From NCBI GenBank assembly GCA_035328405.1, contig DAOLIT010000023.1, positions 1 through 64,000 of the forward strand: a DNA stretch of 64,000 bases, in the 5' to 3' direction. This DNA comes from JAEUKA01 sp035328405 (GTDB lineage: Bacteria; Myxococcota_A; Polyangia; Palsa-1104; JAEUJZ01). A program made the position numbers and the translations under genes. The notes beneath the pieces are model-generated. The model was not told the DNA's origin, did no database searches, and saw only the letters and a program-made list of their open reading frames with translations. Positions 61,205-64,000 of this stretch are shown one piece after another. Each line of letters begins with the position of its first letter. The stretch's first letter is position 1.

Positions 61205-63895
61205 TTAGTGCCGTTTGGGTTGTTTTTGGGGGCGGTTTGGGGTGGCTTGGGGGATGGGGCTGGTGAGGATGGTGGAGTCGATCTCGGGGTGGTCTTTGGC
61301 GGCCTCTCGCGCACGCTGAAACAGTTGACTTGCGCGTGCTTTGTCTCCCTGTGCGCCTCGGCGCAGATACAGACGACCCAAAGCGGACGAGGCCCAGTGA
61401 ATCCCGTGATCATCCTGGATGCCGGTCAACGCGGGAAGGACCTGTTCCTCCCAAATCGCGATGGCTTCCCCCTTTTTGTTTTGCGTTGCCAAGATGTCCG
61501 CCCAAAGACCCAACGTCATGGCGTGTTCGCGTGTGTCTTTGAGCTTGTGGAAGACCGGCAACACCTGTTCGTGTAGAAGACGGAGGGCTTCGTCGTTCTG
61601 TTTTTGTGCGCGCAGAATTTCAGCGATTTTTCTGTGGGTCACGGCATGCGCGCGAATGTCCTCGAGTTTCTCGAAAGCAGGCAGGACTTCTTCGCGCTGA
61701 ATGCGCAGGGCTTCCTCGAATTGCCCAAGGGATTGCAACAGATCGGCAATCTGTCCCAAGGCCACGGTGTGCAAACGGTTTTCCCCAAACTCTGCAAACA
61801 CGGGCAATACTTCTTCCCGAAACATACGCAACGCTTCCTCTGTTGCACCCTCTTTGTGCAGGATGTCTGCAATCTTGCCGAGCGTCGCTGCGCGCGAACA
61901 TGCGTCCCCAAGTCTCTCGAATTCCGGCAGGACTTCTTCCTGATAGATGCGGAGCGCCTCCTTGGAATCTCTGCTTGTATCCAGAAGGCTCGCCATGTTG
62001 GCGCGCGTAATCGCAACCGAGCGCCCGTCCCCGAGTTTTTCATAGACAGGGAGTTCTTCCTCCCTGCGAATGCGGAGGGCCTCGCGGAATTGCCCGCGCC
62101 GTTGCAGAATCGCAGCGATTTTCCCTTGTGTGATCGCGCGGAAACGGATGTCCCCCAATTGCTCGAACACAGGGCTGGCCTGTTCCCGATAGATACGTAG
62201 GGCCTCGTCAACCTGTCCGCGCGTTTGCAAAACATCCGCGATCTTGACCCAGGTGAGCGCACAGGAATGCGCATCCCCAATCCGGTCATACACCGGCAGT
62301 TCCTCTTCCTTTCGGATGCGCAAGCTTTCGTCAAATTCGCCGCGTTTTTCCAGCACATCGGCCATTTTTCCGAGCGTTACAGCCCGCGCGCGAACGTCCC
62401 CGAGTTGTTCATGAAGGGGCAATTCCTCTTGCCGTCGAATGCGCAACGCTTCGTCCCATTCACCGCGTGCTTCCCGCAGACCGGCAATCTGTCCCAGCGT
62501 CGCTGCGCACGCCTTTGCGTTGCCGAGTTTCTTGTACGTTGGCAACTGTTCCTCTTCACAAATGCGCAGGGTCTCGTCGGCCTGTCCTCGCATGAACAGA
62601 ATCCCCCCAAGACACCCCATGGCCATCGCACGCTGGCCCAAATCCCCAAGCCGATCGAACACGGGAATGACTTGACTCTGCAACATTTCGGAGGCTTCTT
62701 CCAATCGCCCCTGGTTGGCCCACAACATGGCTTGCATACAACGAGTCTGTGCAAAAAACCGCTCGCGCGTCGTCGCTGGAAATTCCAACGCCTCCCCACC
62801 TTGCACCACACCCGGCACACCCCCTTCGCCTGTTTGGCTGAGCGCGAGGAGTTCCAAAAGCTGCGTTTCCGCCTCAGCGAACAGACCTTTTCCCATCCAT
62901 TCCGCGACCTGTTCAAGCAAACGTGCAGGCATCGCTTCGCGCACCTCGGCAGGACACGCTTCCTTTTTCATCGTTTCGCAAAGACCGATGCACCCCGGAA
63001 CGGTCAACACAGCCCCCCCAAGCGGTCCTACCGATGCAGAAGACCCCATGTGGGAGTCCCCCGTACCCGCACTCCCAAGCCCTTGGCTCGCCCATTCCTG
63101 CTCGCTCTGCTCTCTCTTTGGGTCAGTCTGGTCGGGCAAAAAAATCGTCTTGAGCGCAGCTTCTGCTGCCTCCTGGGACAAACGGTTGAGTTTCTCACCA
63201 AGCAACCGCCCCCCCTGACGCAGAAGCGCATTCCGAAATTCCTTCTCAGTCCATGTCAGCGAAAGGAGTCGCATGACCTCGAACGGATCGCGCGACAGAG
63301 ACGCCGCCTCGTTCACCCGCTCTGCGATAAGCGCCTGTTGTGCTTCGGAAACGCGAGCTGCTCGGTTCCGCAGACAGAGATGCAGTCGGGTCATGATCGG
63401 GGGTTTCAACCACGTTTGCACAAATTCCAGCGCTTCCCCCGTTTCTGCATCGTGCTCCCCGCGCCGCAAAAGAACACACCGCGCTGCGCGACCGGGATGA
63501 AACACACCCGGATCTTCTGAATCGTCTTTCGCCTCCTGTGGTTTGGGCGCGGGCAGCGGGTCCACGACGAGCACCAACCGATTCCGTTCGTCCGAAGAAC
63601 GCCCTGCCCCATCCATTCCCCATGCACAAAACACTTCCCACGAAACAGGCCGAACTTCGTTGACCTCACTTGGGTCGCTTCCTTCCGCGAGGAGCCGGAC
63701 GAGATCCGCGATGTCCTCCTCTCCCCAATACCCCGGCAGGAAATGACACCCTTCCGGCAGATGAAACCGGTCTTCTGGCTTCTCTGCCCCGCCCCCTAAA
63801 CCCTCCATCACCCTTCTGCGGACCCAATCCGTAACCGAAGTAGACCCAACACGCTCAAGAGACTCGACACGTTCACTAGGCTCAGCATGCAACAT
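61205..63895 (-). CDS. TPR-repeat protein (896 aa)
   Basis: No signal peptide or membrane segment. The first ~310 residues form an unrecognised domain ('HLPEGCHFLPGYWGEEDIADLVRLLAEG', 'VFCAWGMDGAGRSSDERNRLVLVVDPLP') that looks like a regulatory module. Residues ~335-870 are a solenoid of about twelve 40-residue TPRs with the consensus 'RGxxxEALRIxxEExLPxxExLGDxxxxAxTxGKIAxIL'. The regular unit gives a ~120-base DNA repeat. It is probably a scaffold or regulatory ligand-binding protein; function unknown. It begins 106 bases from the right edge and is transcribed leftwards, ending 8 bases from the convergent glycosyltransferase gene. Confidence 0.8.
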   Translation of the reverse strand: MLHAEPSERVESLERVGSTSVTDWVRRRVMEGLGGGAEKPEDRFHLPEGCHFLPGYWGEEDIADLVRLLAEGSDPSEVNEVRPVSWEVFCAWGMDGAGRSSDERNRLVLVVDPLPAPKPQEAKDDSEDPGVFHPGRAARCVLLRRGEHDAETGEALEFVQTWLKPPIMTRLHLCLRNRAARVSEAQQALIAERVNEAASLSRDPFEVMRLLSLTWTEKEFRNALLRQGGRLLGEKLNRLSQEAAEAALKTIFLPDQTDPKREQSEQEWASQGLGSAGTGDSHMGSSASVGPLGGAVLTVPGCIGLCETMKKEACPAEVREAMPARLLEQVAEWMGKGLFAEAETQLLELLALSQTGEGGVPGVVQGGEALEFPATTRERFFAQTRCMQAMLWANQGRLEEASEMLQSQVIPVFDRLGDLGQRAMAMGCLGGILFMRGQADETLRICEEEQLPTYKKLGNAKACAATLGQIAGLREARGEWDEALRIRRQEELPLHEQLGDVRARAVTLGKMADVLEKRGEFDESLRIRKEEELPVYDRIGDAHSCALTWVKIADVLQTRGQVDEALRIYREQASPVFEQLGDIRFRAITQGKIAAILQRRGQFREALRIRREEELPVYEKLGDGRSVAITRANMASLLDTSRDSKEALRIYQEEVLPEFERLGDACSRAATLGKIADILHKEGATEEALRMFREEVLPVFAEFGENRLHTVALGQIADLLQSLGQFEEALRIQREEVLPAFEKLEDIRAHAVTHRKIAEILRAQKQNDEALRLLHEQVLPVFHKLKDTREHAMTLGLWADILATQNKKGEAIAIWEEQVLPALTGIQDDHGIHWASSALGRLYLRRGAQGDKARASQLFQRAREAAKDHPEIDSTILTSPIPQATPNRPQKQPKRH

Positions 63896-64000
63896 CGCGC
63901 CAAGCTAGGCGAATCCCGCCCCCCCGTCAACCACCCCCACCCACATCAAGCCCAAATTCCCCCTAAAACCCAGTCCAGCCAGCGTCTCACATGGCATCAC
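63896..64000. other. Right-edge intergenic sequence
   Basis: C-rich, no coding frame recognised. It probably holds the promoter of the TPR gene; no motif was identified. Confidence 0.5.

Noticed and set aside
1..64000. parS site for the ParAB system
   Set aside because: No copy of the usual 16-base palindrome was noticed; absence by eye is not proof, so nothing is claimed.

Overview
The window is a 64 kb piece of a Gram-negative bacterial chromosome, with one stretch of N (35591-35690). Several features suggest a Myxococcota or 'deltaproteobacterial' lineage: a Ser/Thr kinase and an FHA protein with TPR-like tails, a 1140-residue AsmA-type protein, PASTA and large TPR proteins, tandem lipoproteins of which one carries a fibrinogen-like domain, and a secreted HExxHxxGxxH protease with a C-terminal membrane anchor. 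The taxonomic call is inference only. Genes are dense and mostly GC-rich at third codon positions. No rRNA, tRNA, CRISPR array, transposase or integrase was recognised.

Region 1 (1-13.4 kb) is housekeeping: an FHA/TPR protein, a MoxR-type AAA ATPase, parA-parB, an acyl-CoA ligase, an AsmA-like protein and a PASTA protein. An elongation factor P gene overlaps the gene of an EpmA-like modifying enzyme that has an extra N-terminal domain. Region 2 (14-22 kb) is a nitrite/NO module: a copper nitrite reductase fused to cytochrome c (nirK), nirV, a SCO-family copper protein and, further on, an Rrf2-family regulator overlapping a small cytochrome c. Between them lie a tandemly duplicated lipoprotein pair and an outer-membrane-type gene broken by a one-base homopolymer frameshift. 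Region 3 (22-35 kb) holds a C39-like peptidase, a GST, a metalloprotease, a START-like protein, a TesB-like thioesterase, a metallo-beta-lactamase-fold hydrolase, a Ser/Thr kinase, a degenerate histidine-kinase-like ATPase protein, a nucleotide-sugar dehydrogenase and an esterase. Region 4 (35-47 kb) holds a large membrane protein interrupted by the assembly gap inside a TSPP-coding repeat, a carbamoyltransferase/radical-SAM fusion and a 1758-residue repetitive protein.

Region 5 (47.1-60.1 kb) is the most interesting part. An orphan lysine 5,6-aminomutase beta subunit (kamE) diverges from a long co-directional run: hypC-hypD-hypX-hypA-hypB, then a CheX-like phosphatase, a CheY-like receiver, a 1160-residue CheA-like kinase with an N-terminal Rieske [2Fe-2S] domain, the small and large subunits of a soluble group 2-type [NiFe] hydrogenase, and its maturation protease. 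The hydrogenase has no Tat signal, no cytochrome b and no separate electron-transfer subunit. The only redox partner encoded in the run is the Rieske domain of the kinase. My central inference is that this is a hydrogen- or redox-responsive phosphorelay in which hydrogenase electrons set the kinase state, with CheY as output and CheX as phosphatase. hypE and hypF are not in the window and must lie elsewhere. HypX suggests maturation under air.

Region 6 (60.1-64 kb) holds a GT-A-like sugar transferase and a TPR protein with about a dozen 40-residue repeats.
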